A stretch of DNA of 64,000 nucleotides from an uncultured Flavobacteriaceae bacterium (lineage in GTDB: Bacteria; Bacteroidota; Bacteroidia; Flavobacteriales; Flavobacteriaceae). The notes below the pieces were generated by a model. It was not told the DNA's origin, searched no databases, and saw only the letters and a list, made by a program, of their open reading frames with translations. The stretch covers positions 434,001 through 498,000 of the forward strand of contig CANLUS010000002.1 of the NCBI GenBank assembly GCA_947494325.1, read 5' to 3'. Shown here piece after piece: positions 41,318 to 50,155 of this stretch. The position numbers and the translations under genes are program-made. Position 1 is the first letter of the stretch. The number at the start of each line of letters is the position of its first letter.

Positions 41318-41556
41318 GTGTCAGTTGAAGAATTAAATAAGTGACACCGAATTGGTCACCTTTTACTAATAATATTTAGTTTCAAATGAAACTAAATAAA
41401 ATGAAAAACCCATCAAATAATATTATTTGATGGGTTTTGTTGCTAATTGATAGCATTTTCAGCGGAGAAAGAGGGATCAGAACTTATGTTTTAACTAATT
41501 GATTAACAAATAATTAAAATTTAAATACTTTCCTACTCACCTAATCACTCACCGAT
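41318..41556. repeat. Dispersed intergenic repeat, copy B
   Basis: Shares an ordered set of blocks with copy A at 29.6-29.9 kb. These include an 11-bp-arm inverted repeat (41374-41397), a hairpin at 41405-41438, the tRNA-end-like GCGGAGAAAGAGGGATCAG block (about 41462-41480), and a final CACTCACCGA. Both copies lie downstream of a minus-strand gene. Confidence 0.6.
41405..41438 (-). terminator. Terminator hairpin inside repeat copy B
   Basis: A perfect 34-base palindrome (17-base arms). On the minus strand the right arm ends in TTTT followed by TCATTTTATTT. It lies about 215 bases past the ackA stop and could end the pta-ackA transcript. Confidence 0.7.
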
Positions 41557-41652
41557 TTATTTTTTCTTGCTAAATCTTAATTCACTAGTTTCGATTCCAA
41601 CCAAAATTCAAGTTGGAATATACAATCATTAAAATGAAGATAGAGACTTTAA

Positions 41653-42840
41653 CTAATTCTTTAATAATGAATAACTCTGTATTGCTATTTCCAATTCCTC
41701 ATTTGTCGAAATGACTAGGATTTTGACTTTCGAATCGTCCTTTTGAATTTCTAGAATGGAGTCCTTTCTTGATGAATTCTTATTTTCATCAATCTGAATA
41801 CCCAAAGCCTCCATATTTTCACAAACCATAGCCCGTAGTAGACTTGAATTCTCACCAATACCTGCAGTAAATAGCAATGCATCCAAACCATTGAGAGCAG
41901 CAACGTAGCTACCAATGTATTTTTTAATACGATATGAAGTCATTAAAAGCGCTAATTGACAATCTTTATTTCCTTCTTCTGCTCCCTTTTGTATGTCTCG
42001 TAAATCAGCATACCCGGTTAAACCTAAAAGGCCGCTTTTCTTTTGTAGTAAGTTGTTTACCTTTTCGGATGAAAGCCCTAATTTATCCATCAGATAAAAA
42101 ACTACGGACTGATCAATATCACCACTGCGGGTGCCCATAATGAGTCCATTTGAAGGTCCAAATCCCAATGAATGATCAATACTTTTACTGTCTTTTATAG
42201 CCGTCATACTACATCCATTACCCAAATGGACACTTATGATTTTACTAGATTTCTGTTTCAGATAATCGATAGCTTGTTCTGAAACATATTTGTGACTTGT
42301 ACCGTGAAAACCATAGACGCGGATATGATGTTCATCTGCAATTTCTTTTGGGATGGCATATCGATACGCCTTTTCTGGAAGTGTTTGATGGAATGCTGTA
42401 TCAAAAATAGCAACCTGACTCGCATTTTTAAAAATATCCATGGTCACTTTGATTCCTATTGCGTTTGCAGGATTATGCAATGGAGCCAATGAAGCCAGTC
42501 GTTCGATTTCAGCTAAAACACTTTTATCAATTTTAGTCGGTTTGTCAAAACGGTTTCCACCGTGAACCACACGATGCGCCACAACATCAATTTCATCTGA
42601 ATGTTTCAAGACACCGATTTCATCGTGCATCAGCATATTTGTAATTGCTTGCAAGCCCTGTTTATGATTTGCCAAAGATTGTACCTCTGAATATGACTTG
42701 CTATTAGATTCATAATGTAACTCTGTATCCTCCAGTCCTATCCGCTCTAATAAACCTTTACAGATAACTTCTTTTGAAGGCATTTCAATTACTTGAAATT
42801 TAATAGAAGAACTTCCTGAATTAATAATTAAAATCTGCAT
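41653..42840 (-). CDS. ackA: Acetate kinase
   Basis: 395 residues, the full family length. It opens with the ASKHA phosphate-binding 'L-I-I-N-S-G-S-S-S-I-K'. It contains 'A-H-R-V-V-H-G-G', 'F-D-T-A-F-H-Q-T', 'H-L-G-N-G-C-S-M' and 'T-R-S-G-D-I-D', and ends with the 'E-E-L-x-I-A' signature. It converts acetyl phosphate and ADP to acetate and ATP. It follows pta by five bases, the standard overflow/acetate-activation pair, with a LytS/LytTR two-component pair at the head of the gene run. Confidence 0.97.
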   Translation of the reverse strand: MQILIINSGSSSIKFQVIEMPSKEVICKGLLERIGLEDTELHYESNSKSYSEVQSLANHKQGLQAITNMLMHDEIGVLKHSDEIDVVAHRVVHGGNRFDKPTKIDKSVLAEIERLASLAPLHNPANAIGIKVTMDIFKNASQVAIFDTAFHQTLPEKAYRYAIPKEIADEHHIRVYGFHGTSHKYVSEQAIDYLKQKSSKIISVHLGNGCSMTAIKDSKSIDHSLGFGPSNGLIMGTRSGDIDQSVVFYLMDKLGLSSEKVNNLLQKKSGLLGLTGYADLRDIQKGAEEGNKDCQLALLMTSYRIKKYIGSYVAALNGLDALLFTAGIGENSSLLRAMVCENMEALGIQIDENKNSSRKDSILEIQKDDSKVKILVISTNEELEIAIQSYSLLKN

Positions 42841-42845
42841 CGTAT

Positions 42846-44933
42846 CTAACTTTTTTGCGCTTGAATAGCCGTTACAATTACTGTATTAAATACATCTTCG
42901 ACCGTACAACCTCTGCTTAAATCGTTCACAGGTTTATTGAGACCTTGTAACATAGGACCAATTGCCAGCGCACCTGTTTCTCTCTGTACTGCCTTATACG
43001 TATTATTACCTGTATTGAGATCAGGAAAAATCAACACAGATGCTTGTCCTGCAACATCTGAATCGGGTAATTTACTTTTACCAACCAAAGGATCTACGGC
43101 AGCGTCATACTGTATAGGGCCTTCAATTTGTAAATTGGGATGTGTGCTTTTTACAATTTCTGTTGCCTTCCGTACCTTGTCCACGTCTTCACCTTTCCCA
43201 GAACTTCCTGAAGAATAGGATAGCATTGCGATTTTCGCTTTGATTCCAAAAGCTTCCGCAGAGACTGCTGATGATATAGCGATTTCTGCTAGTTGTTCAG
43301 CTGTAGGGTTAGGATTGATAGCACAATCTCCAAAAACAGAAACTCGGCTTTCTAAACACATAAAAAATACCGAAGAGACGACGCCTATTCCAGGTTTAGT
43401 TTTTATAAATTGCAACGCAGGACGTATGGTGTGTTGTGTGGTATGTACTGCTCCCGAAACCATTCCGTCTGCATCTCCTTTGTAAACCATCATGGTGCCA
43501 AAATAAGAAACGTCTAACATGGTATCTCTAGCAACATCCATATTCACACCTTTATGTTTTCTCAATTCACAAAAAGTGGCTGCATAGCTTTCATAATTCG
43601 GAGCAGTCCCTGGGTTAAGAATATTCAAATTAGAAATATCAAAACCCAATTTCATCGCTTTCTTTTCTATTTTTTCTTGATCCCCTAAAAGGGTAATATC
43701 AACAATACCCAAACTGCTTAGTTCAGTAGCCGCTTCCAAAATTCGAGCATCTTCACCTTCAGGAAGTACAATATGCTTTTTAACTGCTTTCGCACGTTGC
43801 AATAGATTATATTGAAACATTTTAGGCGTAGTACTTTTGGGTTCGAAGGTCTCTAAACGTTTTAACAACAATTCACCATTAATATGTGTATTGAAAAGTG
43901 TTATAGAGGTTGCTATTTTTTGTTTGCTTTCGGCATATATCTTTGATTTGATATTACCCACTAAGTTTGCGGCTTCAAAAGTGCCTTGCTTCACTGAAAT
44001 AATGGGTACATGGGATTCAAAACCTTTTAATAATTTTAAAATAGATGGTTCTGGCAAAATACCTCCGGTGAGAACAATGCCCGAAATCACGGGATAATTA
44101 TCAGAAAGGTTCGCTTGCAGAGCACCTAAAATTATATCAGAACGATCTCCGGGAGTTATCACCAAACTATTATCCCTTAAATGAGTGAGGTAATTATGCA
44201 ATTGCATAGCTCCAACACCAAAACTCCCGGTTTGATTATTTAGGTTTTCTTCACCAAAAAGCACTTTACCGTTCAGGGATTCTAAAATTTCACTAATTGT
44301 GGGATGTGATAAGTTTTTGACTCTAGGTACCGTGAAAGCTACCGTTTTACCCTTCAATTCAGCTGTAAGTCTTTTGTTGACTAGCTCTTTATTTTCGGGA
44401 CGCACTTTGTTGGCAACCACACCGAGAAGTTCAATTCCTTTTTGAATATACGTATTAACGGCAGATTCTAAATTCCCACAAAATTCTTCCAGAGTTTTAC
44501 CTCTAGCATTATCTATTAAAACGACAGGAATACCAAGGTTCTTAGCGATATCGATATTTAAATCGAATTCAATAATACTTCCATCACTGGAAAAATCACT
44601 TCCTTCAACCAACATAAAATCAAAACGCTCTTCAAGTTCTTTATACTTTGAAATAATGGTGTCTAAAATATCTCCTTGTCGCCCATCATTGAACATATCG
44701 ACCACCTGACTCTGAGTTAGTGCAAAAGCATCTTCAAAGGGAATATCCAAACCAAAATGAGAGACCACTGTATTGATGTGATTGTCTATCTCACCTGTTT
44801 TGACATCGTCTATTACAGGTCTAAAATAACCAACCTTCGCCATTTTGCCAAGCAACAATTGCATCAAACCTAAAACAACTAAAGATTTTCCACTATGGGC
44901 TTCTAAAGTGGCAACATAAAGGGCTTTCGTCAT
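42846..44933 (-). CDS. pta: Phosphate acetyltransferase, long form
   Basis: 695 residues, the long three-domain form. The N-terminal P-loop-like domain has 'E-A-H-S-G-K-S-L' (residues 11-18), a DRTGG-type middle domain follows at about 210-320, and the catalytic PTA domain lies at about 370-690 ('V-L-P-E-G-E-D-A-R-I' and 'G-M-V-S-G-A-V-H-T-T'). It interconverts acetyl-CoA and acetyl phosphate. It begins 64 bases after the LytTR regulator stop and leads directly into ackA. Regulation by the adjacent two-component pair is plausible by context. Confidence 0.96.
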   Translation of the reverse strand: MTKALYVATLEAHSGKSLVVLGLMQLLLGKMAKVGYFRPVIDDVKTGEIDNHINTVVSHFGLDIPFEDAFALTQSQVVDMFNDGRQGDILDTIISKYKELEERFDFMLVEGSDFSSDGSIIEFDLNIDIAKNLGIPVVLIDNARGKTLEEFCGNLESAVNTYIQKGIELLGVVANKVRPENKELVNKRLTAELKGKTVAFTVPRVKNLSHPTISEILESLNGKVLFGEENLNNQTGSFGVGAMQLHNYLTHLRDNSLVITPGDRSDIILGALQANLSDNYPVISGIVLTGGILPEPSILKLLKGFESHVPIISVKQGTFEAANLVGNIKSKIYAESKQKIATSITLFNTHINGELLLKRLETFEPKSTTPKMFQYNLLQRAKAVKKHIVLPEGEDARILEAATELSSLGIVDITLLGDQEKIEKKAMKLGFDISNLNILNPGTAPNYESYAATFCELRKHKGVNMDVARDTMLDVSYFGTMMVYKGDADGMVSGAVHTTQHTIRPALQFIKTKPGIGVVSSVFFMCLESRVSVFGDCAINPNPTAEQLAEIAISSAVSAEAFGIKAKIAMLSYSSGSSGKGEDVDKVRKATEIVKSTHPNLQIEGPIQYDAAVDPLVGKSKLPDSDVAGQASVLIFPDLNTGNNTYKAVQRETGALAIGPMLQGLNKPVNDLSRGCTVEDVFNTVIVTAIQAQKS

Positions 44934-44997
44934 AATTTATGGACTTTTTTTAATTCGATAAAGATATAATTTTTAACTCCTAAATATTCTGTACAAA

Positions 44998-45759
44998 CTA
45001 GGAGTTCATCCATTCTTTAAAAATTTTCACTTTTGCTCTACTTATCTCAATGCGATCATTGAAACTAGGATTAACACTAACTATTAATTTTCCATTGAAA
45101 TACGATTTTATCTCTATAATGGCATTTTTATTAAGTATAAACTGCCTATTTACTCTATGAAAGTACTTTGGATCTATTTCTAGTTCAATATCCTCTAACT
45201 TCTCATTGATAACAAAAGTAGTATTATCAAAAGTAACTGCTTTTACAATTCCAATGTCAATATAGAAATAGGCAATATCAACTACTTTTACTGGCAGAAA
45301 AACATCTCTTTTTTGAACCAAATATGTCAATTTGAAACTTTTCTTTTCTAACCCTAGCGATGCTATAATGTTTTCAATTTGATTATTAATCGGCTTCTCC
45401 AAGAGTTTCACACTCTTAAATTGTTCTATTGCTTGAGATAGCTCACTTTTATTAATTGGTTTCAATAAATAATCTATGCTATTCACTTTAAATGCCTTCA
45501 TGGCATATTGATCATAAGCCGTAGTGAAAATTATGGGTGTGGCTATTTTCAACTCGTCAAATATTTCAAATGAAATACCATCAGATAAATGAATATCCAT
45601 AAAAATCAGTTCGGCATCGTTGGTTTGAGAAAGATATGCTATCGAAGATTTCACAGAATCTAAAATTGTCAATACCTGAATATCAGTATCAATGCTTTTG
45701 AGCAGAAATTCAAGATGTTCACCTGCTGTAACTTCATCTTCAACAATTAAAACTTTCAT
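44998..45759 (-). CDS. LytTR-family response regulator
   Basis: 253 residues. The receiver (1-120) has the acidic pair 'V-E-D-E', the phospho-acceptor Asp in 'L-I-F-M-D-I-H-L' (about D55) and 'Y-L-L-K-P'. The LytTR domain (about 150-250) has 'Y-F-H-R-V-N-R-Q-F-I-L-N' and the final 'I-S-R-A-K'. It follows the kinase gene by six bases and precedes pta on the same strand. Acetyl phosphate made by the pta-ackA pathway can phosphorylate receivers in general, so a feedback link would be possible, though nothing here proves it. Confidence 0.93.
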   Translation of the reverse strand: MKVLIVEDEVTAGEHLEFLLKSIDTDIQVLTILDSVKSSIAYLSQTNDAELIFMDIHLSDGISFEIFDELKIATPIIFTTAYDQYAMKAFKVNSIDYLLKPINKSELSQAIEQFKSVKLLEKPINNQIENIIASLGLEKKSFKLTYLVQKRDVFLPVKVVDIAYFYIDIGIVKAVTFDNTTFVINEKLEDIELEIDPKYFHRVNRQFILNKNAIIEIKSYFNGKLIVSVNPSFNDRIEISRAKVKIFKEWMNS

Positions 45760-45765
45760 GCTATA

Positions 45766-46815
45766 TTAATTTAAGGGTAACTTCACTTTAAACTTGTTTT
45801 CATACTGATCGATAATAATGTTATTTCTTTTCAGGATAAGATACCTTTTGTCAATATTATTAAGACCTTGACCTGTACTCTTTACCAACGTTTTTCTGGG
45901 TCTCATTTCATTTTCTACAACAATATGATTATCTTCTATATAAACTTTGATAAGTAACGGGTTTTCCTTAGAAATTTCATTGTGTTTCACAGCATTCTCT
46001 ACTAACAATTGTAACGATAAAACTGGGATCGTATGTTTTAACCATTTAGTATCAATAGCTATCTCAATTTCGACTCGATTTCTATATCTCGTTTTAATGA
46101 GATACATATAATTCTTCAAAAAATTTAGTTCTTGTTCTAAAGAAACCAAGTCTTCTTCTCGACTTTGAAGAATATATCGGTACATTAATGATAACTCATC
46201 TATAAATTTAGTAGCATCTTCATTATCTCTCACTAAGGAACTTAAAGAATTTAAGGAATTAAATAAAAAATGTGGGTTCACTTGGTTTTTTAACGCCATC
46301 AATTCACTCTCTAAGCTATGTCTTTTCAATGCTTCTTTCTCTATCAAATCATGTTTATGAACAACTTGATAATGTAACATTTTAGCAACAAAGAAAAGTA
46401 GTACAAATACGATGATATATCCCAAATAAATATACCCAATCTCTGAAGTTGTGGGTTCATTTCCTATGAGCCATGTATACACCAATAGAAACAACCTAAT
46501 AATACTATAGAATAACACGACATGAACAAGAATGGTTATAACAATTTCGATAAAGAGCGATCGACTCTTAAGCAGATATCTCCAGTTCGCATTCAATTGT
46601 AAGATTAACCAAGAGGCGAAAAACAAAAAAACAAATCTCATTAATACATCAAGCCAGGGAGTTTCTAAAGTATCTCCCTCCGTTGACTTTATAATGTCAA
46701 ATACAGATAAAACTCTTGGCAAGTTAAAGAGTATAGAAACCAGTAAAGCAGCTCCAATTATGGTAGTCTGATTTACTTTTTTGGGCAGCCAACTATTGTA
46801 TAAATTTGTAACCAT
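45766..46815 (-). CDS. LytS/YehU-type sensor histidine kinase
   Basis: 349 residues. Four hydrophobic helices occupy the first about 150 residues, followed by the His_kinase motif 'K-N-Q-V-N-P-H-F-L-F-N-S-L-N-S-L' (His near residue 180). A compact ATPase domain contains 'L-L-V-E-N-A-V-K-H-N' and 'G-Q-G-L-N-N'. It has little periplasmic sequence, like the kinase at 8013. It heads the run kinase, regulator, pta, ackA, all on the minus strand with short gaps. A -7-like element lies just upstream. Confidence 0.92.
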   Translation of the reverse strand: MVTNLYNSWLPKKVNQTTIIGAALLVSILFNLPRVLSVFDIIKSTEGDTLETPWLDVLMRFVFLFFASWLILQLNANWRYLLKSRSLFIEIVITILVHVVLFYSIIRLFLLVYTWLIGNEPTTSEIGYIYLGYIIVFVLLFFVAKMLHYQVVHKHDLIEKEALKRHSLESELMALKNQVNPHFLFNSLNSLSSLVRDNEDATKFIDELSLMYRYILQSREEDLVSLEQELNFLKNYMYLIKTRYRNRVEIEIAIDTKWLKHTIPVLSLQLLVENAVKHNEISKENPLLIKVYIEDNHIVVENEMRPRKTLVKSTGQGLNNIDKRYLILKRNNIIIDQYENKFKVKLPLN

Positions 46816-46823
46816 CGTATAGT

Positions 46824-46831
46824 CAAAGTTA
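46824..46831 (-). promoter_or_regulatory. Possible -7 element for the kinase/regulator/pta/ackA run
   Basis: On the minus strand TAACTTTG matches TAnnTTTG completely, eight bases before the ATG. A TTTTG lies upstream, but only 14 bases away, shorter than usual. A start this close to the ATG would give an almost leaderless mRNA. Confidence 0.4.
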
Positions 46832-47001
46832 CGTCAATTTTATACCAAAAACTATCTAATAATAATTTAGATGACCTTTTTTTATATTCAAAACCACTTA
46901 GAAATTTTAATAGAATTAAGTTCAATACTTATAAAATACACTTCACCTTTAGCTTTAGTCACTTCACATAAATAACGGTATTCTTCCTTCAGTTCTCGAC
47001 A

Positions 47002-47009
47002 TACATTTG
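47002..47009 (+). promoter_or_regulatory. Possible -7 element for the small plus-strand gene
   Basis: TACATTTG matches TAnnTTTG fully, 34 bases before the ATG at 47044. No TTG is found at the usual upstream distance. Confidence 0.4.
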
Positions 47010-47043
47010 TATAGAAATTAAAACCAAATAAATACAAATAATT

Positions 47044-47199
47044 ATGAAAACGCAACATTTAACAATCGGAAAAAATCAAGAAAACAATTTAGTTGAATTG
47101 TTGAACCAAAAAGTTCTACAATTTAAAAACGTATTGAGAGTTATTGGCAAAAATCTCAAAGGGCTTAGTTCTGGTGCTGGATATGCTTTGAGACATTAA
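47044..47199 (+). CDS. Short basic protein of 51 residues, unrecognised
   Basis: An ATG-to-TAA frame of 51 codons preceded by a TAnnTTTG-like element. It lies immediately upstream (37 bases) of a lipoprotein gene on the same strand. The product begins M-K-T-Q-H-L-T-I-G-K and ends A-G-Y-A-L-R-H. It is basic and mostly helical in pattern, with no signal peptide or membrane helix. Spacing and promoter position suggest a real gene, possibly the first of a two-gene unit. The alternative is that it is merely the leader of the 47237 gene. Confidence 0.5.
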   Translation: MKTQHLTIGKNQENNLVELLNQKVLQFKNVLRVIGKNLKGLSSGAGYALRH

Positions 47200-47236
47200 G
47201 ACATCATTTTATAAAACCTATTAAATTTTAGAAATC

Positions 47237-47893
47237 ATGAAAAATATCATTAAACTAATAAGCATACTAACATTTTCGATCTTACTTATAGGGTGTTCTA
47301 CTGTAAGAACTGTCGATTCCTGGAAAAACAATGAAACTGTAGACATCAATGAAAAGACGGTTATTGTTTTTAGCAAGACCAATAATAAGATGATTAGAAC
47401 ACAATTTGAAAAGGATCTCGTTGAACACTTGAACAAGAAAGGTATTAATTCGTTTGAAAGTTACAAGATGTTTCCAACCATAGATACTTCAAAAAAACTA
47501 AGTGAATTTGAAAAACAAGAGCTGGTAGAAAAGTTTCGTGAGGACGGAATTGACGTTGTGGTATTAACCGTATTAAAAGACACACAAGAATATACCACAA
47601 CGACGACTTCGAGCCCACGATATTCAACCTATAGTTATCCGAGATATTATTACAATCGATACACCGGTGGATTCTACGTATACTACGATACCATGTTCTA
47701 TGAATCGGAACCGATGAATACCATTACATACGAAGGTAAAAAGTACATTCTAGAAACGGTAACATATGATTTAACAAAATCTGATGATGAGCAGTTAGTC
47801 TCAGTTATTACAACTGAAATTGACAATCCAACCAAATTAGGAACAATATCAAAAGATTTTTCGAGAGGCATTGTAAAACAATTAGTTAAGTAG
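47237..47893 (+). CDS. Lipoprotein related to the 61239-61901 product
   Basis: A 218-residue lipoprotein (L-I-G-C lipobox near residue 20). After the cysteine comes 'S-T-V-R-T-V-D-S-W-K-N', closely matched by 'A-S-V-K-V-E-D-S-W-K-S' in the lipoprotein at 61239. Both share the central 'V-x-x-F-x-x-D-x-I-x-x-V-x-V-T-x-L-K-D' and the late 'Y-x-L-E-x-V-T-Y-x-L'. A Tyr/Ser/Thr-rich low-complexity insert (about 115-150) is unique to this copy. The two paralogues lie on either side of the nrf/outer-membrane cluster. No known family is assigned. Confidence 0.8.
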   Translation: MKNIIKLISILTFSILLIGCSTVRTVDSWKNNETVDINEKTVIVFSKTNNKMIRTQFEKDLVEHLNKKGINSFESYKMFPTIDTSKKLSEFEKQELVEKFREDGIDVVVLTVLKDTQEYTTTTTSSPRYSTYSYPRYYYNRYTGGFYVYYDTMFYESEPMNTITYEGKKYILETVTYDLTKSDDEQLVSVITTEIDNPTKLGTISKDFSRGIVKQLVK

Positions 47894-47986
47894 GTTATTT
47901 GAATTAGGTTTGGTTCTGCCGTGGACCACATAAAACCCACGGCAGTTCTTTTTAAACTCCTAGTCAACCATTAAAAATAAAACAAG

Positions 47987-48469
47987 ATGAAAAATTTTAA
48001 GTACTCATTAATTATGATTATTGCACTTTCAATAGGTGTAGTATCATGCAGCAACGACGAAGATTATGACCACAACTATCACTTAGAAACTGTTAATGTT
48101 ATAAGTGCCGACCTCCCAGATGAATTTAAGTATGGAAGTATTTATCAAATTGACATAACTATATCGCTACCTAATAGTTGCTATTTTTATTATGATCAAT
48201 TGGATTATGTTTATGATGGAACTACAAGGCTCATATATCCCATAGCACATGTAGATGATGGTAATTCATGTAATTTAAACATTACAGAAACGACGTTTTC
48301 AATACCAATAAGAGCTCTGCAAATTGAACCATATATTTTTAAATTTTATCAAGGCAAAGATGCTAATGGAAAAGATACCTTTTTAACTATTGAGGTTCCT
48401 GTAAACAGAAGAAATCTCGAAAATGATGAAAACCTTGATTCGAAAATAAGTGTCATCGCATATCAATAA
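47987..48469 (+). CDS. Small lipoprotein, unrecognised
   Basis: A 160-residue lipoprotein (G-V-V-S-C lipobox near residue 21) with an acidic start (S-N-D-E-D-Y-D-H) and a single beta-rich domain. The domain has two cysteines ('S-C-Y-F-Y-Y-D-Q' and 'N-S-C-N-L-N') that could pair. It follows the larger lipoprotein by about 90 bases and is closed by a strong terminator at 48481. I do not recognise the family. Confidence 0.78.
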   Translation: MKNFKYSLIMIIALSIGVVSCSNDEDYDHNYHLETVNVISADLPDEFKYGSIYQIDITISLPNSCYFYYDQLDYVYDGTTRLIYPIAHVDDGNSCNLNITETTFSIPIRALQIEPYIFKFYQGKDANGKDTFLTIEVPVNRRNLENDENLDSKISVIAYQ

Positions 48470-48480
48470 TAATAATAAAG

Positions 48481-48517
48481 AGCCAATTATAAAATATATT
48501 GAATTTTATAATTGGCT
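48481..48517 (+). terminator. Strong terminator after the 47987 gene
   Basis: A perfect 15-bp stem (48481-48495 with 48503-48517) and a 7-base loop, followed by TTT. It separates the lipoprotein genes from the nrf cluster promoter region. Confidence 0.88.
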
Positions 48518-48623
48518 TTTACATTCAGCAAAATGGGAAATCATTGTTTAAGGTATACAGTTGTGGAATTAAATAAATTAATTGTAAATATCTCTTTGTG
48601 AGCGCTTTACTGTTGTTAACATT

Positions 48624-48800
48624 TTGTTAACGTTAAACAATTTGCATTCTTTATTATTTAGAAATATCTTTATGTATCTCATAACATACTGACTTTCAAC
48701 TACAAATAGCCTAGTAGAAAATTGATAAAAATCATGTTTAAATGATTTAGGCAGTAATACTTTTGATAAATCAAAGATATTAGGGTCTTTTCTATATTTT
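48624..48800 (+). promoter_or_regulatory. Regulatory-looking inverted repeats upstream of the nrf cluster
   Basis: Several symmetrical sites occur in the otherwise gene-free 48518-48812 interval. They are a near-palindrome TTGTTAACGTTAAACAA (48624-48640), AAATCAT/ATGATTT arms at 48729-48735 and 48742-48748, and TTTGATAAATCAAA (48762-48775). TATATTTT at 48793-48800 is a near match to TAnnTTTG. Such dyads are typical of CRP/FNR-superfamily control, which would suit nitrite respiration. The TTGAT/ATCAA spacing is 2, not the canonical 4. Confidence 0.42.
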
Positions 48801-48812
48801 AAAATAATTATC

Positions 48813-50084
48813 ATGAAACAACTAAGAGAATTCACAATTTTACTATTCGCAGTATTATTTACAAACACATATGCTCAATTAAAAATTGATGCGGATATAA
48901 GACCTCGTTTTGAATATCGTCATGGGTTTGGTAATTTATTCCCCGATGATGCTGAACCTGCTGCTTTTGTGGTACAACGTTCACGTTTGAATTTTAACTA
49001 CAAATTAGATAAATTGACCATGATGCTTAGTGTTCAAGATGTTAGTGTTTGGGGAGATACAAGACAGATTGATCCTACAGATAGTAACAATTCATTTTCA
49101 CTTTTTCAAGCTTGGGTCGATTACAAAATAAATGAAAATTGGTCAACGAAACTTGGTCGTCAAGTTATTTCTTATGATGATCAGCGTATTTTTGGTGGGT
49201 TAGATTGGGCAATGCAGGGGCGTTTTCATGATGCAGCTCTACTTAAATATAAGAAAGAATCTTTTAAAGCCGATATGGGTTTTGCATTTAATCAGCAAAG
49301 TCAAGCTTTAGAGGGAAACGGATTTTTCTTACAAGGTGCTTTCACATATAAAGCGATGCAATATGCATATCTAAAAAAGAAATGGGAGAAAACTACTGCA
49401 AGCTTTTTAGTGTTAAATACTGGATTTCAAAATTTTAATGGTATTGATAATGATATTCCAGATGGCGTATTTTATAGACAAACAATAGGATCTCATTTTA
49501 CATTTCCTGTAGATAATATCAGCTTTATGGGTTCTGCATATTATCAAACCGGAAAATCTGATAAAACAACAGATCTCAGCGCATATAATTTTGCATTAGA
49601 AGCTAACTATAAGCCAGGTAATACGATGTTTGGTCTGGGTATTGAATTCTTAAGTGGAACAGATCAAGATGGTGATTCAAAAAATAAGTCATTCTTCCCA
49701 TTATATGGAACAAATCATAAGTTTAACGGCTTTATGGATTACTTTTATGTTGGTAATCATGCTAATAATGTTGGCCTAAATGACATTTACGCAAAAACTA
49801 TATTTAAAACAGGTGAAAAATCAACTTTCCTTGCTAAAGTTCATTATTTTGGTGCAAATGCAAGCTTGAGTGGTAATGCAGATGCCTATTTGGGTACAGA
49901 AATCGATTTGGTATATACACAACAATTAATAAAAGCGGTAAAACTAAATGTTGGGTATTCACACATGTTTGCGTCAGAAAGTATGAGTTTTATAAAAAAC
50001 GGTAGACCTCATGATAATTTAAATAATTGGGCTTGGGTACAATTAACTATAAGACCAACATTATTTACTACAAAAATAAATTAG
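48813..50084 (+). CDS. Alginate-export-like outer-membrane porin
   Basis: 423 residues with a signal ending T-Y-A-Q. The mature protein is a single beta-barrel with 'R-P-R-F-E-Y-R', 'R-S-R-L-N-F', 'K-L-G-R-Q' and a final strand ending in aromatic and charged residues. This is the pattern of the alginate_exp family, whose Bacteroidota members often sit beside nrf genes. It lies 71 bases before nrfH and may give nitrite or small anions passage across the outer membrane. The substrate is inferred from its neighbours only. Confidence 0.82.
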   Translation: MKQLREFTILLFAVLFTNTYAQLKIDADIRPRFEYRHGFGNLFPDDAEPAAFVVQRSRLNFNYKLDKLTMMLSVQDVSVWGDTRQIDPTDSNNSFSLFQAWVDYKINENWSTKLGRQVISYDDQRIFGGLDWAMQGRFHDAALLKYKKESFKADMGFAFNQQSQALEGNGFFLQGAFTYKAMQYAYLKKKWEKTTASFLVLNTGFQNFNGIDNDIPDGVFYRQTIGSHFTFPVDNISFMGSAYYQTGKSDKTTDLSAYNFALEANYKPGNTMFGLGIEFLSGTDQDGDSKNKSFFPLYGTNHKFNGFMDYFYVGNHANNVGLNDIYAKTIFKTGEKSTFLAKVHYFGANASLSGNADAYLGTEIDLVYTQQLIKAVKLNVGYSHMFASESMSFIKNGRPHDNLNNWAWVQLTIRPTLFTTKIN

Positions 50085-50155
50085 ATAAACGAATTTAACA
50101 TTAACTACCTATTCCAAAAAAATAGGTATCTTTATGACTAACAATGTATTAAATT

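Noticed and set aside
48762-48775. Canonical FNR box upstream of nrf genes
   Set aside because: The half-sites TTGAT and ATCAA are separated by two bases, not four, so I list it only as a regulatory-looking dyad.
48578-48868. Minus-strand frame of 96 codons upstream of the porin gene
   Set aside because: It overlaps the start of the porin gene, lies over the probable regulatory dyads, has AT-driven composition and shows no recognisable pattern.
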